Positions 16,945 to 26,904 of a stretch of DNA of 64,000 bases are shown one piece after another. Under the pieces are notes generated by a model. The model saw only the letters and a program-made list of their open reading frames with translations, searched no databases and was not told where the DNA came from. Source of the stretch: Lachnospiraceae bacterium 10-1 (lineage in GTDB: Bacteria; Bacillota; Clostridia; Lachnospirales; Lachnospiraceae); contig KE159799.1 in assembly GCA_000403495.2 (NCBI GenBank), positions 1 to 64,000 on the forward strand, written 5' to 3'. The translations under genes and the position numbers were made by a program. The first letter of the stretch is position 1; each line of letters opens with the position of its first letter.

Positions 16945-18231
16945 TCACCTTTTGTCAAGCTCTTCCGTAATTTCCTCCCAGGATACTCCCTTTTCAACCA
17001 TTAAAACCATCATATGATACAAAAAATCGGCAATTTCATATTTGATTTCATTTGCATTGGGATTTTTAGCCGCTATTACAATTTCCGTAGCTTCTTCTCC
17101 TAATTTTTTCAGGATTTTATCAATTCCTTTCTCAAACAGATAGTTGGTGTAAGAACCTTCTTTTGGATGTACCTTCCTGTCTTTGATTACATTTAAAACA
17201 GATTCAAAAACCACAAGGGGATTTGTTTCTTCATAATCTTTTTTCATAATATTGTGAAAGAAGCAGCTGTAATTTCCCGTATGGCAGGCAGCTCCAATCT
17301 GGGAAACTTTTGCTAAAATGGTATCCTTATCGCAATCAGCAGTCATTTCCATCACGTACTGAAAATGTCCGCTGGTCTCTCCTTTTATCCACTGCTCCCT
17401 GCGGCTTCTGCTGTAATAAGTCATACGCCCGGTTTTTAACGTGTGAAGATAAGCTTCTTCATTCATATAGGCAACCATCAAAACCTCCCGGGTTTTGTAA
17501 TCCTGGGTTACCACAGGCACAAGTCCCTCCGGGTTTTTCTTTAACTCTTCCCATTTAACTGCCGGTTCAAAGGTTCTGACGCCTACCCCGTTTCCTGCAC
17601 ATAGGTCTTTAATATCATTCAATTCTTTTGCATTGGCGTTAATTGCCGGCCCTGTAACACCTGAAATTATTTCTGTGGACAGCAGCTCAATAATTTTATC
17701 AAGAGACACCTCCGGAAGCGTAACGATAAGGGGTAGTTTTGAGTTGTTTACTGCCTGTTTAATTCCCCTTTCGTTAATTAATATAATTCCATCTGCAAAT
17801 TCAGATAAAATCTCTTCATTGGCATTTATCTCATCTGCCTCATAAATACATGCGAGAATCTTTTCCTTTCCAAACTTTAAGGAAACTTCCTTTGTGATTT
17901 CTATATTTCCTTCCTTGGAATAATTAAGGGCTGCCTTTGCACATCCTGCATAAAGCAGCTTTTTTACATCCTCCATGCGTTTGATGTTTCCTGCGCCGAT
18001 AACAGGAATCTGCGCCTCTTTGCATATAAGCTTTATCAAATCAAGGGCTGCATCATGGGAAACATCATCATCGGAAAGATCAAAAACAATCAGTTCATCC
18101 GCATTATTTTCCCCATAAAATCTTGCTAACTGCGCCGGATTTTCATTTACCACCCTCTCATCATGAAAACCTGCAACAGCTTTTTCCTTTAAAAGATAAA
18201 TACATGGTATAAATTTTTTATAATCTTTCAT
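16945..18231 (-). CDS. hisI: HisIE (PR-AMP cyclohydrolase / PR-ATP pyrophosphatase) with an N-terminal HisA/HisF-like barrel
   Basis: A 428-residue three-part protein. Residues 1-212 resemble the HisA/HisF beta/alpha barrel (FIPCIYLL start; [13 protein letters not shown]; phosphate-loop-like [23 protein letters not shown]). Residues about 225-330 are HisI ([45 protein letters not shown]). Residues about 343-428 are HisE ([25 protein letters not shown]). The last two carry out steps two and three of histidine synthesis. In the barrel the positions of HisF Asp11 and Asp130 are Tyr12 and Tyr130, so it is probably non-catalytic (by-eye alignment). It is the last gene of the operon. Confidence 0.9.
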   Translation of the reverse strand: MKDYKKFIPCIYLLKEKAVAGFHDERVVNENPAQLARFYGENNADELIVFDLSDDDVSHDAALDLIKLICKEAQIPVIGAGNIKRMEDVKKLLYAGCAKAALNYSKEGNIEITKEVSLKFGKEKILACIYEADEINANEEILSEFADGIILINERGIKQAVNNSKLPLIVTLPEVSLDKIIELLSTEIISGVTGPAINANAKELNDIKDLCAGNGVGVRTFEPAVKWEELKKNPEGLVPVVTQDYKTREVLMVAYMNEEAYLHTLKTGRMTYYSRSRREQWIKGETSGHFQYVMEMTADCDKDTILAKVSQIGAACHTGNYSCFFHNIMKKDYEETNPLVVFESVLNVIKDRKVHPKEGSYTNYLFEKGIDKILKKLGEEATEIVIAAKNPNANEIKYEIADFLYHMMVLMVEKGVSWEEITEELDKR

Positions 18232-18286
18232 AATTTGCTGCTTCCTTTTATCTTTGTCCCTAAAACAGGAACTTCTCCGTATGATT

Positions 18287-18874
18287 TTATAAACTTCCCT
18301 TTGTACTTAGAACATCTGTAATTCTTGCATCCTTCCCAACTGCTTCATCCAGTGCTTTGGAAAATGCTTTAAATATGGCTTCTATCATATGATGATTGTT
18401 AATACCTGAAATCATTTTAATATGCAGATTCATTTCTGCACTATATGAAAGGGCATAAAAGAATTCCCGTACAAGCTCCGTATCCAGGCCGCCCACTTTT
18501 TCCGCAGTAAAATTGCATTCAAAAACAAAATATGGTCTGCCGCATAAATCCACGGCGCACAGAGCAAGTGCATCATCCATAGGCAGGATACAGGAACCGT
18601 ATCTTTTAATGCCGGATTTGTCTCCCAAAGCTTTTTTTAAGGCTGTCCCCAAAACAATTCCTGCATCTTCCACCGAATGATGTCCATCTACCTGAAGGTC
18701 TCCATCCACTGTCACGGAAAGATCAAAAAAGCCATGCTTTGCAAATCCTTCCAGCATATGATCAAAAAAACCGATTCCCGTTTTAATGTTGCTTTTACCG
18801 CATCCATCCAGATTTAATATGACAGATATGTCAGTTTCTTTTGTTTTTCTGGTAACTTCTGCTTTTCGTTCCAT
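18287..18874 (-). CDS. hisB: Imidazoleglycerol-phosphate dehydratase HisB
   Basis: A 195-residue manganese enzyme that dehydrates IGP to imidazole acetol phosphate. Duplicated metal motifs are present: [14 protein letters not shown] and NNHHMIEA. The family opener [15 protein letters not shown] and [16 protein letters not shown] are also seen. It is monofunctional (no HisN phosphatase part), as in Gram-positives. AGGAGG precedes the ATG and the gene is 12 bases after hisD. Confidence 0.96.
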   Translation of the reverse strand: MERKAEVTRKTKETDISVILNLDGCGKSNIKTGIGFFDHMLEGFAKHGFFDLSVTVDGDLQVDGHHSVEDAGIVLGTALKKALGDKSGIKRYGSCILPMDDALALCAVDLCGRPYFVFECNFTAEKVGGLDTELVREFFYALSYSAEMNLHIKMISGINNHHMIEAIFKAFSKALDEAVGKDARITDVLSTKGSL

Positions 18875-18886
18875 CTCTAAAGCCTC

Positions 18887-20176
18887 CTATTCGAATCTAA
18901 CTTTAATGGAGTTTGCATGTGCAGTCAAGCCCTCTTTGCTGGCAAATAATTCAATCTCCTCATGCACCTTTAAAAGTGCGTCTTTAGAATAAGAAATAAT
19001 ACTGGTTTTTTTCATAAAATCATCCACATTTAAAGGAGAAAAGAATCGTGCTGTTCCATTGGTTGGCAGAATATGATTAGGTCCTGCAAAATAATCCCCT
19101 AAAGGCTCCGAGGAATATTCCCCAAGGAAAATTGCGCCGGCGTTTTTTATTTTTGTCATGGTTTCAAAAGGATTTTTTGTAAGAATCTCCAAATGCTCGG
19201 AAGCAATTTCATTTGCAGCCTCTATTGCTTCCTCCATGTTTTGTGCAATCAAAATATATCCATAGTTTTCAAGAGACTTTTCAATAATTTCTTTTCTGGA
19301 AAGCTCTTTTGTAAACTGCTCCACTTCCTCCGAAACCTGTCCGGCTAACGTTTTGCTGGTGGTGATCAGAATTGCGCTGGCCATTTCATCATGCTCTGCC
19401 TGAGATAACAAATCGGCAGCCACAAATCTGGGATTGGCGCTTTCGTCAGCCAGCACAAGAATCTCGCTGGGGCCGGCAATAGAATCAATGCTTACATAAC
19501 CAAAGCAGGCTTTTTTGGCAAGAGCTACAAAAATATTTCCCGGGCCGGTTATTTTATCCACTCTTGGAATGCTTTCCGTTCCAAATGCCATGGCAGCAAT
19601 GGCCTGTGCTCCGCCTGCTTTATAGATTTCGTCTACCCCTGCAATATCAGCGGCAGCTAATGTGGCGGGATTGACCTTTCCATCGGCTCCCGGCGGAGTG
19701 GTCATAATAATTCTTGACACACCGGCAACTTTTGCAGGAAGCACATTCATAAGCACGCTGGAAGGATAAGCAGCCTTTCCTCCTGGAACATATACACCGG
19801 AAACTTCAATAGGAGTAATTCTCTGACCTAAGATAGTACCATTATCTTTAGGTGAAATCCAACTGTTATGAAGCTGTTTTTGATGAAATTCAGTGATGTT
19901 GGCGGCTGACTTTTTCATTACCTCTAAAAGCTTTGGATCTACCTTTTTGTATGCTTCTTCTATCTCTTTTTCTGTCACCTTAATATTATCTTTTGTTATT
20001 TCACAGTGGTCAAACTGCTTTGTATAGGCAAACAAAGCTTCATCCTTCTTTTCCCGTATCTGTGTAATAATTTCATTTACTGCCTGTTCATAGCTTCCGT
20101 AACTGTTGGGGCTTCTCTTTAAAAGACTTTCAAGAAGATTGTTTTTTGTCTGGTCATTTAATTCTATGATGCGCAT
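18887..20176 (-). CDS. hisD: Histidinol dehydrogenase HisD
   Basis: A 429-residue zinc- and NAD-dependent enzyme performing the last two oxidations to histidine. It has the GPGNIFVALAKK motif, the signature region around IDSIAGPSEILVLADE, and the catalytic Glu-His pair in ASEHLEI. ATG 20176 (MRIIELND) is the family-like start with GGAGAGGAG about 11 bases upstream; an earlier in-frame start exists at 20212 without support. It follows hisG. Confidence 0.96.
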   Translation of the reverse strand: MRIIELNDQTKNNLLESLLKRSPNSYGSYEQAVNEIITQIREKKDEALFAYTKQFDHCEITKDNIKVTEKEIEEAYKKVDPKLLEVMKKSAANITEFHQKQLHNSWISPKDNGTILGQRITPIEVSGVYVPGGKAAYPSSVLMNVLPAKVAGVSRIIMTTPPGADGKVNPATLAAADIAGVDEIYKAGGAQAIAAMAFGTESIPRVDKITGPGNIFVALAKKACFGYVSIDSIAGPSEILVLADESANPRFVAADLLSQAEHDEMASAILITTSKTLAGQVSEEVEQFTKELSRKEIIEKSLENYGYILIAQNMEEAIEAANEIASEHLEILTKNPFETMTKIKNAGAIFLGEYSSEPLGDYFAGPNHILPTNGTARFFSPLNVDDFMKKTSIISYSKDALLKVHEEIELFASKEGLTAHANSIKVRFE

Positions 20177-20219
20177 AAATTTAGCGGCTCCTCTCCTATT
20201 ATACTTTAACACATAACTT

Positions 20220-20864
20220 TTAACACAACTGCTTTAAGCGGAAAATCAAGTCCTTAATCCTTTCTGTTTCCATCTGCATACTTACCTGATTTACAATCAT
20301 TCTGGCAGATAAAGGACAAATTTCCTCCAACACTTCAAGACCATTTTCCTTTAAGGTGGAACCTGTCTCAACAATATCCACAATTACATCCGAAAGTTCC
20401 ACAATCGGTCCTAACTCTACGGAACCATTCAGTTTGATAATATCCACTGTCTGATGCTTTTTGTTATAAAAATAATCCTTTGCAATGATAGGATATTTTG
20501 TTGCAACACGAATCCTTTCATGATGCTGCAGCAGCTCTTTTGCCGATGCCGGACCACATACACACATCCGGCATTTTCCAAATCCCAGATCCAGCACCTC
20601 ATATACCCTTCTGTTTTCTTCTAATATAGTATCTTTTCCAACCACTCCGATATCAGCAGCCCCATATTCTACATAGGTAGGTACATCAGGACCTTTTGCA
20701 AGAAAAAACCTTACTTTCTTTTCTTCATTTACAAAAATCAGTTTTCGTGAATTTTTATCCTTCATTTCCTCACAGGTAATGCCGATCTGTTCCAAAAGTT
20801 CAAGGGTTTTATTTGCAAGGCGCCCCTTCCCTAAGGCAAAGGTCAAATATCTTTCTTCACTCAT
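20220..20864 (-). CDS. hisG: ATP phosphoribosyltransferase catalytic subunit, short form HisG
   Basis: A 214-residue short-form HisG catalysing the first committed step from ATP and PRPP. Motifs include [10 protein letters not shown] at the N-terminus, [13 protein letters not shown], and the PRPP-binding [19 protein letters not shown]. The C-terminal regulatory domain of long HisG is absent, so activity needs HisZ, encoded just upstream. ATG 20864 is used; a GTG at 20873 is equally possible because neither has a strong ribosome binding site. Confidence 0.94.
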   Translation of the reverse strand: MSEERYLTFALGKGRLANKTLELLEQIGITCEEMKDKNSRKLIFVNEEKKVRFFLAKGPDVPTYVEYGAADIGVVGKDTILEENRRVYEVLDLGFGKCRMCVCGPASAKELLQHHERIRVATKYPIIAKDYFYNKKHQTVDIIKLNGSVELGPIVELSDVIVDIVETGSTLKENGLEVLEEICPLSARMIVNQVSMQMETERIKDLIFRLKQLC

Positions 20865-20888
20865 CTCATTCACACAATCACAGATTCT

Positions 20889-22001
20889 TTATTTTTCAGG
20901 AATCAGTGATACCTTTCTGCCATTTTTTCTAAGTCCTTTGGCTTCAGAAAGCCTGCTTTCATAATTATCCGGATTATAAGTCAGATAAATAATTTCCTCT
21001 GCTGCTTTTATTCCTGCCTTCTGCCGGCCAAGCGCCAGCATCAGATCATCTATTACAACTGCAAATCCAATTGCAGGCGATTCCTTTCCAAAATATCCCA
21101 GTAAATGATCATATCTTCCTCCCTTTACAATGGGTTCTCCCACTCCATAGGTATAAACCTTAAAAATCACTCCGGTGTAATAATGATATTTACTGAGCAT
21201 TCCAAGGTCAAAAGACACATATTTTTCAACGCCATACATACAAAGAACCTGATACAGCTTAAAAAGCCGGTCAATGGCCAAACGGGATCTGGAATTTAAG
21301 GCAAATTTTTCCGCCTCTTTTAAAACTTCCACAGTTCCAAAATAATCGGTAACCTTTAAAAGCGCCTGGCAGTAAGCATCAGCAACGCCTTTGCCCTCCA
21401 GCAATTCTTCAGCCCCAAAGATGTTCTTACCGGAAATTAACTCCCGCAGCTCATTTTCCGTCTGCTCATCCAGTCCTGCCTGTGCACAGATTCCTTTAAA
21501 GTACTCCATCTGCCCGATACTTACCTGAAAATCAGTTAAACCTGCACTTAAAAGAGATTCCACAACAAGGGCAATCATTTCACCATCTGCTTCCACACTG
21601 CCATCTCCGATTAACTCAGCTCCCATCTGAGTAACTTCTTTTAATTTTCCCTGCAGACTGCTGGTATTTGTAAAGGTATTTCCTGCATAGCAAAAACGGA
21701 TAGGTACATTTTCATCCATAAAATATTTAGCCGCACATCTTGCCATAGACGGAGTAAAATCAGGACGCAGTACCAGCGTATTACCTTCTTTATCAAAAAA
21801 TTTATACAATTCATTGGATGGCGTGGTTCCAATTTCATTGGAAAATACATCAAAAAATTCAAAAGCAGGCGTCTGAATATCCTGATATCCGAATAAATTA
21901 AGCTGATTGTGGATTAAATCTTCAACTGCAAGCTTTCCTGCATACTCTTTTCCATAAATATCTCTGACGCCCTCTGGCGTATGTATTAACCTTTTTACCA
22001 T
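20889..22001 (-). CDS. hisZ: ATP phosphoribosyltransferase regulatory subunit HisZ
   Basis: A 370-residue histidyl-tRNA-synthetase paralogue without an anticodon-binding domain. It forms an octamer with short HisG and confers histidine feedback. HisRS-like motif 2 elements are visible (YKFFDKEGNTLVLRPDFT), as is the family opener TPEGVRDIYGKE; GGRYDHLLGYFG occurs near residue 290. First gene of the operon, with TAGGAG eight bases before the ATG. There is no tRNA-ligase C-terminal domain, so this is not HisS. Confidence 0.95.
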   Translation of the reverse strand: MVKRLIHTPEGVRDIYGKEYAGKLAVEDLIHNQLNLFGYQDIQTPAFEFFDVFSNEIGTTPSNELYKFFDKEGNTLVLRPDFTPSMARCAAKYFMDENVPIRFCYAGNTFTNTSSLQGKLKEVTQMGAELIGDGSVEADGEMIALVVESLLSAGLTDFQVSIGQMEYFKGICAQAGLDEQTENELRELISGKNIFGAEELLEGKGVADAYCQALLKVTDYFGTVEVLKEAEKFALNSRSRLAIDRLFKLYQVLCMYGVEKYVSFDLGMLSKYHYYTGVIFKVYTYGVGEPIVKGGRYDHLLGYFGKESPAIGFAVVIDDLMLALGRQKAGIKAAEEIIYLTYNPDNYESRLSEAKGLRKNGRKVSLIPEK

Positions 22002-22118
22002 ACTATTTGCTCCTATGTTTACATAATATTTTTATGTCAACTTCTTTTTTATACTTTATATAACTTTCGCGATTTAAAGTGTTAATCCACTACCGCATTA
22101 TCAGATAAAACCACTGGT

Positions 22119-22147
22119 AGTATACTAGATACGAATTGTTTTGTCAA
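22119..22147 (-). promoter_or_regulatory. Sigma-A promoter of the histidine operon
   Basis: Minus-strand TTGACA (22147-22142), a 17-base spacer and TATACT (22124-22119). The leader to hisZ is about 110 bases. An inverted pair GGTAGT (22116-22121) and ACTACC (22089-22094) brackets the probable start point and could be an operator. I see no T-box antiterminator motif in the leader. Confidence 0.78.
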
Positions 22148-22167
22148 ACAAACTGTTTTGTAACTCA

Positions 22168-22701
22168 CTAATCTCTTTCATCTAAATCTTTGCTTAGCAT
22201 ATCTAGGTAAGGAACAAATATCCCATGCTTTTTGGGTAATACATACTCAGGATTTAATTCCTCATAAAGAAAGCTTTTTCTGCCTCCATTTTCCGCTCTG
22301 TCCCAAAAAAACTTCAACATTTCAAAGGGAAGATAATAAAATTCATCTTTATGTGAAAAGTAAATCAAAAAAAATGCAACACCGCCCTGACCTTCAAACC
22401 GTTCCATGAAGGTTACCTGATGATGATGGATATTCTGAAGTGCAAATCTGTCTACTGCACATTCTTTTGCATCAAAGCAGACAGGGATTCCCTGAACCAC
22501 ACCAATATAATCCACAGTGCTTTTCTGTTCAAAATAAGCAAGTGTAATGTGTCTGGTGGCTTTGTCAATATTAATAGGGGTAATGGGAGTCGGTATTTTC
22601 TGGATAAGCGCCAGATTATTTTCCATATATTTTTCATTGGTCCTGTTGATCAAATCCTCCAGCGTAGATCCCCTAAGACCTCTTGAACTCCATGTTGCCA
22701 T
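22168..22701 (-). CDS. recU: Holliday junction resolvase RecU
   Basis: A 177-residue RecU, the Gram-positive replacement of RuvC that cuts Holliday junctions and works with RuvAB (encoded at 50573-52195 in this window). It opens with the conserved SSRGLRGSTLEDLINRTN. Nuclease core residues appear as ST(V)DYIGV followed by CFDAKEC, the D-E-K pattern. AAGGAG precedes the ATG. In many Firmicutes recU adjoins a penicillin-binding protein gene; that is not the case here. Confidence 0.93.
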   Translation of the reverse strand: MATWSSRGLRGSTLEDLINRTNEKYMENNLALIQKIPTPITPINIDKATRHITLAYFEQKSTVDYIGVVQGIPVCFDAKECAVDRFALQNIHHHQVTFMERFEGQGGVAFFLIYFSHKDEFYYLPFEMLKFFWDRAENGGRKSFLYEELNPEYVLPKKHGIFVPYLDMLSKDLDERD

Positions 22702-22715
22702 AGCCTTCTCCTTGC

Positions 22716-23699
22716 TTATTTTGTATTTAATATCTGGTCAAAGATTTCAGGTGCGGCAATTTCGATTTTTTGGCCGCTTAACCTTTCAAAGGGACTCTCA
22801 AGTTCAGGAAATTCCAGGCGGCTGGCATACAAAAGCTGGCTGTTTACATGAAACTGCCTCTTATACTTATCATTCCACTGCCTGTCCCCATATTTATAAT
22901 CTCCAAGCAGCGGGTGCCCTGTACTGGCCATATGAATGCGGATCTGATGCGTCTTACCGGTAATCAGCTCTGCCTCCACTAAGGTTTTATCCGAAAAAAC
23001 CTGTACAGGATAATATCTGGTTTTGATATAAGCAGATTTATCTTCATTTCCCTTTGCAGCAAGCCGAACCTTATTACTTACTTCATCTTTAATCAGAAAT
23101 CCTTCCAGCGTTTCTTCTTTCCGGACCTCTCCTTTCACAAGCATTCGATAAAATTTTTTAATGCTCCGGCTTTTAATTAAATGGTTTATTTTCTGGCTGC
23201 CGGCAAGGGTTTTGGCGCCTATTACAAGCCCCATCGTATTTCGGTCAAGCCGGTTGCAGATAGAAGGCTTAAAAGTTGAAAGCGCTTTTACATCCAGAAT
23301 CTTTTCTGCAAGCAGATACCCAATCATCCATTCGTTTAAGGATAAATCTAAAGGCGATGCTTTTTGTGATAAAATTCCGGCAGGTTTATTCATGAAAAGG
23401 ACATGTTCATCTTCATAAACAATTTTAATCCCTTTAAGCCTGCAAAATGCTTTTTCATATTCATCGGACGCTGCTTCTTTATTCATAAAATTTTGAATTG
23501 TTTCCTCTGAAAGGTAAAAAGAAAGTTTATCCCCAACAATAAGTTTTTCATTGCCTTCTGCCTTTTTGCCGTTTAAAGTAATATTTTTCCTGCGCAGCAT
23601 TTTATAAAAAAAGGACGCAGGCGCTAAAGGCATAAATTTATGTAAAAATTTATCCAGTCGTTGTCCCGCTTCATTTTCCTTGATTTCTATCTGCTGCAT
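22716..23699 (-). CDS. RluA family pseudouridine synthase
   Basis: A 327-residue rRNA/tRNA pseudouridine synthase. An N-terminal S4 RNA-binding domain spans about residues 1-65 (AGQRLDKFLHKFM). The catalytic domain includes NRLDRNTMGLVI, where the Asp is the nucleophile, and TGKTHQIRIHMASTGHPLLGD. It resembles RluC/RluD; the exact target uridine cannot be assigned. ATG 23699 is used instead of the overlapping GTG 23702. It lies 14 bases upstream of recU on the same strand. Confidence 0.9.
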   Translation of the reverse strand: MQQIEIKENEAGQRLDKFLHKFMPLAPASFFYKMLRRKNITLNGKKAEGNEKLIVGDKLSFYLSEETIQNFMNKEAASDEYEKAFCRLKGIKIVYEDEHVLFMNKPAGILSQKASPLDLSLNEWMIGYLLAEKILDVKALSTFKPSICNRLDRNTMGLVIGAKTLAGSQKINHLIKSRSIKKFYRMLVKGEVRKEETLEGFLIKDEVSNKVRLAAKGNEDKSAYIKTRYYPVQVFSDKTLVEAELITGKTHQIRIHMASTGHPLLGDYKYGDRQWNDKYKRQFHVNSQLLYASRLEFPELESPFERLSGQKIEIAAPEIFDQILNTK

Positions 23700-23742
23700 C
23701 ACTTAATACCTTGCCTTATTCTTTCTTAGATACGTTTTCATT

Positions 23743-24312
23743 CTACAGGGAAATATCATACAATACAATTCTTACTTCATCATCTCTTTGGGGATTATAC
23801 TCCTGATTCATGGCATTTAATCCTTCCAGTTGTCCGCAATATTTTTTTATATCATTTGTTGTTGTAATTGTCATATCCTTAATGCCGCCCTGCTTAAAGA
23901 TAGTAGTCAGATGTTCTTTAAATTCTTTATCATGAAAATTCTCTGCTTCCGTGTATGCAAGAATGATCTTATCTTCCACTACCATATGACTGATGGAAAA
24001 ATTATTCTGATAAGAAGTAAAAAACATATCATACATTCCCATCAAATGTCCTTCCACAGGGCGGATTTGTTCCATTGCTTTTTTGCTGCAGCCTTTTGCC
24101 CTGAAAAACAGGATTAAATTGACCAGGCTTTTACAGGCCGGAAGGCACCCCAAAACAGCTACAATAGTAAACAAATTTTTCCTGCTTCCGGTGGTTACAT
24201 AACCAGTAATGAAAATGGCAATGGAAATTGCAAAAAAAACGATCGTCCGTATAAACACCCAGTTTCTTTTTATCTTTAAATATCCATAAGTTCCTTTTAC
24301 TGCTTTTTTCAC
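23743..24312 (-). CDS. Hypothetical membrane protein with cytoplasmic C-terminal domain
   Basis: A 189-residue protein with two membrane helices (about residues 18-40 and 48-70) and a soluble C-terminal part. The latter contains HMVVEDKIILAYTEAENF and TITTTNDIKKYCGQ segments. I do not recognise the family. The start is GTG 24312, supported by GGAG eight bases upstream. It is encoded between a YgiQ-type radical SAM gene and a pseudouridine synthase, with no clue to function. Confidence 0.65.
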   Translation of the reverse strand: MKKAVKGTYGYLKIKRNWVFIRTIVFFAISIAIFITGYVTTGSRKNLFTIVAVLGCLPACKSLVNLILFFRAKGCSKKAMEQIRPVEGHLMGMYDMFFTSYQNNFSISHMVVEDKIILAYTEAENFHDKEFKEHLTTIFKQGGIKDMTITTTNDIKKYCGQLEGLNAMNQEYNPQRDDEVRIVLYDISL

Positions 24313-24324
24313 CTTACTGTCTCC

Positions 24325-26241
24325 TCACGATTTTTTTGCATGTTTGTTTCGGATGGTTTTCTTCTTTTTTGGGCTCTTTTGCGCTGCCTGATTGGCAGAT
24401 TTATTAAATCGTTCCCTGTCATTTCCATAAGGCTTTATCAGACATTTTTTGTCAAAGCCAATCAGGTCTTCCCTGCCTGCCTTTATCAGAGCTTCTTTTA
24501 CCAGCTTATAATTTTTAGGATCGCGATATTGAATCAATGCCCTCTGCATACTTTTTTCATGGGGATTTTTACACACATAAACCTTAGAGCCATTTCTTGG
24601 ATCAATCCCTGTATAATACATAACCGTAGAAAGGGTGGATGGCGTAGGATAAAAATCCTGTACCTGTTCAGGCATATATCCAAAATCCCTTAAGTATTCC
24701 GCAAGTTCTATGGCCTCCTTTAAGGCTGCTCCCGGGTGAGAGGACATAAAATAAGGCACAAGGTATTGTTTTTTCCCAAGAGAGGCATTTAATTTTTCAT
24801 ATTTTTTTGTAAACTGCTCATAAACCGCCCGCTTGGGCTTGCCCATTTTTTCAAGAACCACATCCGAAATGTGCTCAGGAGCAACTTTAAGCTGTCCACT
24901 GATATGATGCTCTGTCAGTTCTCTTAAAAAAACATCATTCTTATCTGCAAGGAGATAATCATACCGGATGCCGGAGCGTATAAATACCTTTTTAACTCCC
25001 TTAAGTGCACGCAGCTTCCTAAGAAGCTGAACGTAATCCTGATGATCTGCATTTATATTCTTACAAGGAGAGGGAAATAAACACTGTTTATCAGAGCATA
25101 CTCCGTTTTTTAGCTGCTTTTCACATGCAGAATGCCGGAAATTAGCCGTTGGGCCTCCTACATCATGAATATATCCTTTAAAATCAGGAGCTTTTGTTAT
25201 CGCTTCAGCTTCCCTTAAAATGGATTCATGGCTTCGTACCTGAACAATTCTTCCCTGATGGAAAGTTAAAGCACAAAAACTGCATCCACCAAAACAGCCC
25301 CTATTGCTGACCAGTGAAAATTTAACTTCAGATATAGCCGGAACGCCTCCCATATCCTCATAAGAGGGATGACACCCTCTCATATATGGCAGCTCATAAA
25401 CCTGATCCATTTCATCAATAGTAAGGGGCTTTGAGGGAGGATTTTGGACTACAAACATTCCTTCCGGATAGGCTTCCGCAAGGATTCTGGCTGTAAAAGG
25501 ATCCGTATTTTTATATTGAATCCCAAAGCTGTCCGCATATTTTTCGGAATCTTTTTTCATTTCTTCATAGGCTGGAAGAAAAACTGCATTGCAGGTTTCC
25601 TCTTTAAATCCCGTAATCCCTGAAATATCTCTTGTTTTATAAACAGTTCCAGAAATAAAGGTAATGTCTTTGATGGGAATCCCACTGTCAAGAGCATCCG
25701 CAATCTCCACAATGGAACGCTCTCCCATTCCATAGGAAATCAAATCTGCCTGACTGTCTAAGAGAATGGAGCGCTTTAAAGAATTGCTCCAGTAATCGTA
25801 GTGGGCAAGCCTTCTTAAACTGGCCTCAATCCCGCCTATGATAACAGGAACGTCCTTATATTTTCTCCGCAAAAGATTTCCATATACAACAGTGGCGTAA
25901 TCGGGACGTTTTCCCACTGCTCCGCCAGGCGTATAAGCGTCTGTCAGGCGTCTTTTTTTGGATACAAAATAATGATTTACCATAGAATCCATATTTCCAC
26001 CGGAAATAAGAAACGCAAGTCTGGGTTTTCCCAAAATAGTTATACTGTTTTCATCTTTCCAGTCCGGCTGTGAAATAATTCCTACCCGGTATCCATGCGC
26101 TTCCAAAACCCGGCTGATCACAGCATGTCCAAAGGATGGATGATCCACATAGGCATCCCCAATAATATAAACAAAGTCAAATTGATCAATCCCTCTGTCT
26201 ATCATGTCCTGACTGGAAACTGGTAAAAATCCGTTTGTCAA
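24325..26241 (-). CDS. YgiQ family radical SAM protein
   Basis: A 638-residue protein of the YgiQ family. The N-terminal region has DFVYIIGDAYVDHPSFG. The radical SAM iron-sulfur motif is CFGGCSFC (CxxxCxxC) near the middle, and the C-terminus is strongly basic (KKKKTIRNKHAKK). Its substrate is unknown. The start is TTG 26241, preceded by AGGAGG at five bases. It is located ten bases after a HAD phosphatase gene. Confidence 0.92.
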   Translation of the reverse strand: MTNGFLPVSSQDMIDRGIDQFDFVYIIGDAYVDHPSFGHAVISRVLEAHGYRVGIISQPDWKDENSITILGKPRLAFLISGGNMDSMVNHYFVSKKRRLTDAYTPGGAVGKRPDYATVVYGNLLRRKYKDVPVIIGGIEASLRRLAHYDYWSNSLKRSILLDSQADLISYGMGERSIVEIADALDSGIPIKDITFISGTVYKTRDISGITGFKEETCNAVFLPAYEEMKKDSEKYADSFGIQYKNTDPFTARILAEAYPEGMFVVQNPPSKPLTIDEMDQVYELPYMRGCHPSYEDMGGVPAISEVKFSLVSNRGCFGGCSFCALTFHQGRIVQVRSHESILREAEAITKAPDFKGYIHDVGGPTANFRHSACEKQLKNGVCSDKQCLFPSPCKNINADHQDYVQLLRKLRALKGVKKVFIRSGIRYDYLLADKNDVFLRELTEHHISGQLKVAPEHISDVVLEKMGKPKRAVYEQFTKKYEKLNASLGKKQYLVPYFMSSHPGAALKEAIELAEYLRDFGYMPEQVQDFYPTPSTLSTVMYYTGIDPRNGSKVYVCKNPHEKSMQRALIQYRDPKNYKLVKEALIKAGREDLIGFDKKCLIKPYGNDRERFNKSANQAAQKSPKKKKTIRNKHAKKS

Positions 26242-26250
26242 ATAAACCTC

Positions 26251-26904
26251 CTAAAGCTTTGATACAATGTCAAAATAATCTTTTATAAAGAAATCGGAAA
26301 GCTTCTTTTTTTCTTCTTTTTGTTGACTAGAATAGTCATCATCCACTGCACATACTTTCATACCGGCAGCTTTGCCCGCCAAAATACCGGGTATAATGTC
26401 TTCAAAAACAAGACACTTATCGGGAGCTGTATAGCACCTTCTTGCTGTTTCCAAATAAATATCCGGCGATGGCTTGCCTTTTGCCACATCACATCCTGTT
26501 ACAATACTGTCAAAATAATCCCGAATTCCATGAACCTGAATTACATTTTCCACAAGTTCTCTGGAGTTGCTGGTTGCAATTCCCAGCCTGATGTTATTTT
26601 CATGACAATATGTGATAAATTCCAAGGCACCGTTTTTTAAGGGCACCTGATGGGAATACTTATCCCATGCCATGCGATTCCAGTCTGACTTTATTTTCTC
26701 TAAGGAATCTGGTATTTGAAATTTTTCCTTAAAATAAACAGCAGTTTCCGTAAAACTCATTCCTTCAATTTCTGTTTGAAGATTTTCAGGAAGTGTTATT
26801 CCAAATTTTTGTAAATATTCAACATCAATCTCCTGCCATATCCACATGGAATCTACTAAAGATCCATCTAAATCAAATAATACCGCTTCTACGTTCTTAA
26901 GCAT
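26251..26904 (-). CDS. HAD-superfamily phosphatase, beta-phosphoglucomutase-like
   Basis: A 217-residue subfamily IA HAD hydrolase with motif I DLDGSLVDS, motif II ATSNSREL, motif III Lys in GKPSPDIYL, and motif IV FEDIIPGI. It has a helical cap after motif I. Such enzymes dephosphorylate sugar or nucleotide phosphates, or isomerise phosphosugars; the substrate is open. Its start overlaps the end of the upstream pseudouridine synthase by 16 bases. Confidence 0.87.
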   Translation of the reverse strand: MLKNVEAVLFDLDGSLVDSMWIWQEIDVEYLQKFGITLPENLQTEIEGMSFTETAVYFKEKFQIPDSLEKIKSDWNRMAWDKYSHQVPLKNGALEFITYCHENNIRLGIATSNSRELVENVIQVHGIRDYFDSIVTGCDVAKGKPSPDIYLETARRCYTAPDKCLVFEDIIPGILAGKAAGMKVCAVDDDYSSQQKEEKKKLSDFFIKDYFDIVSKL

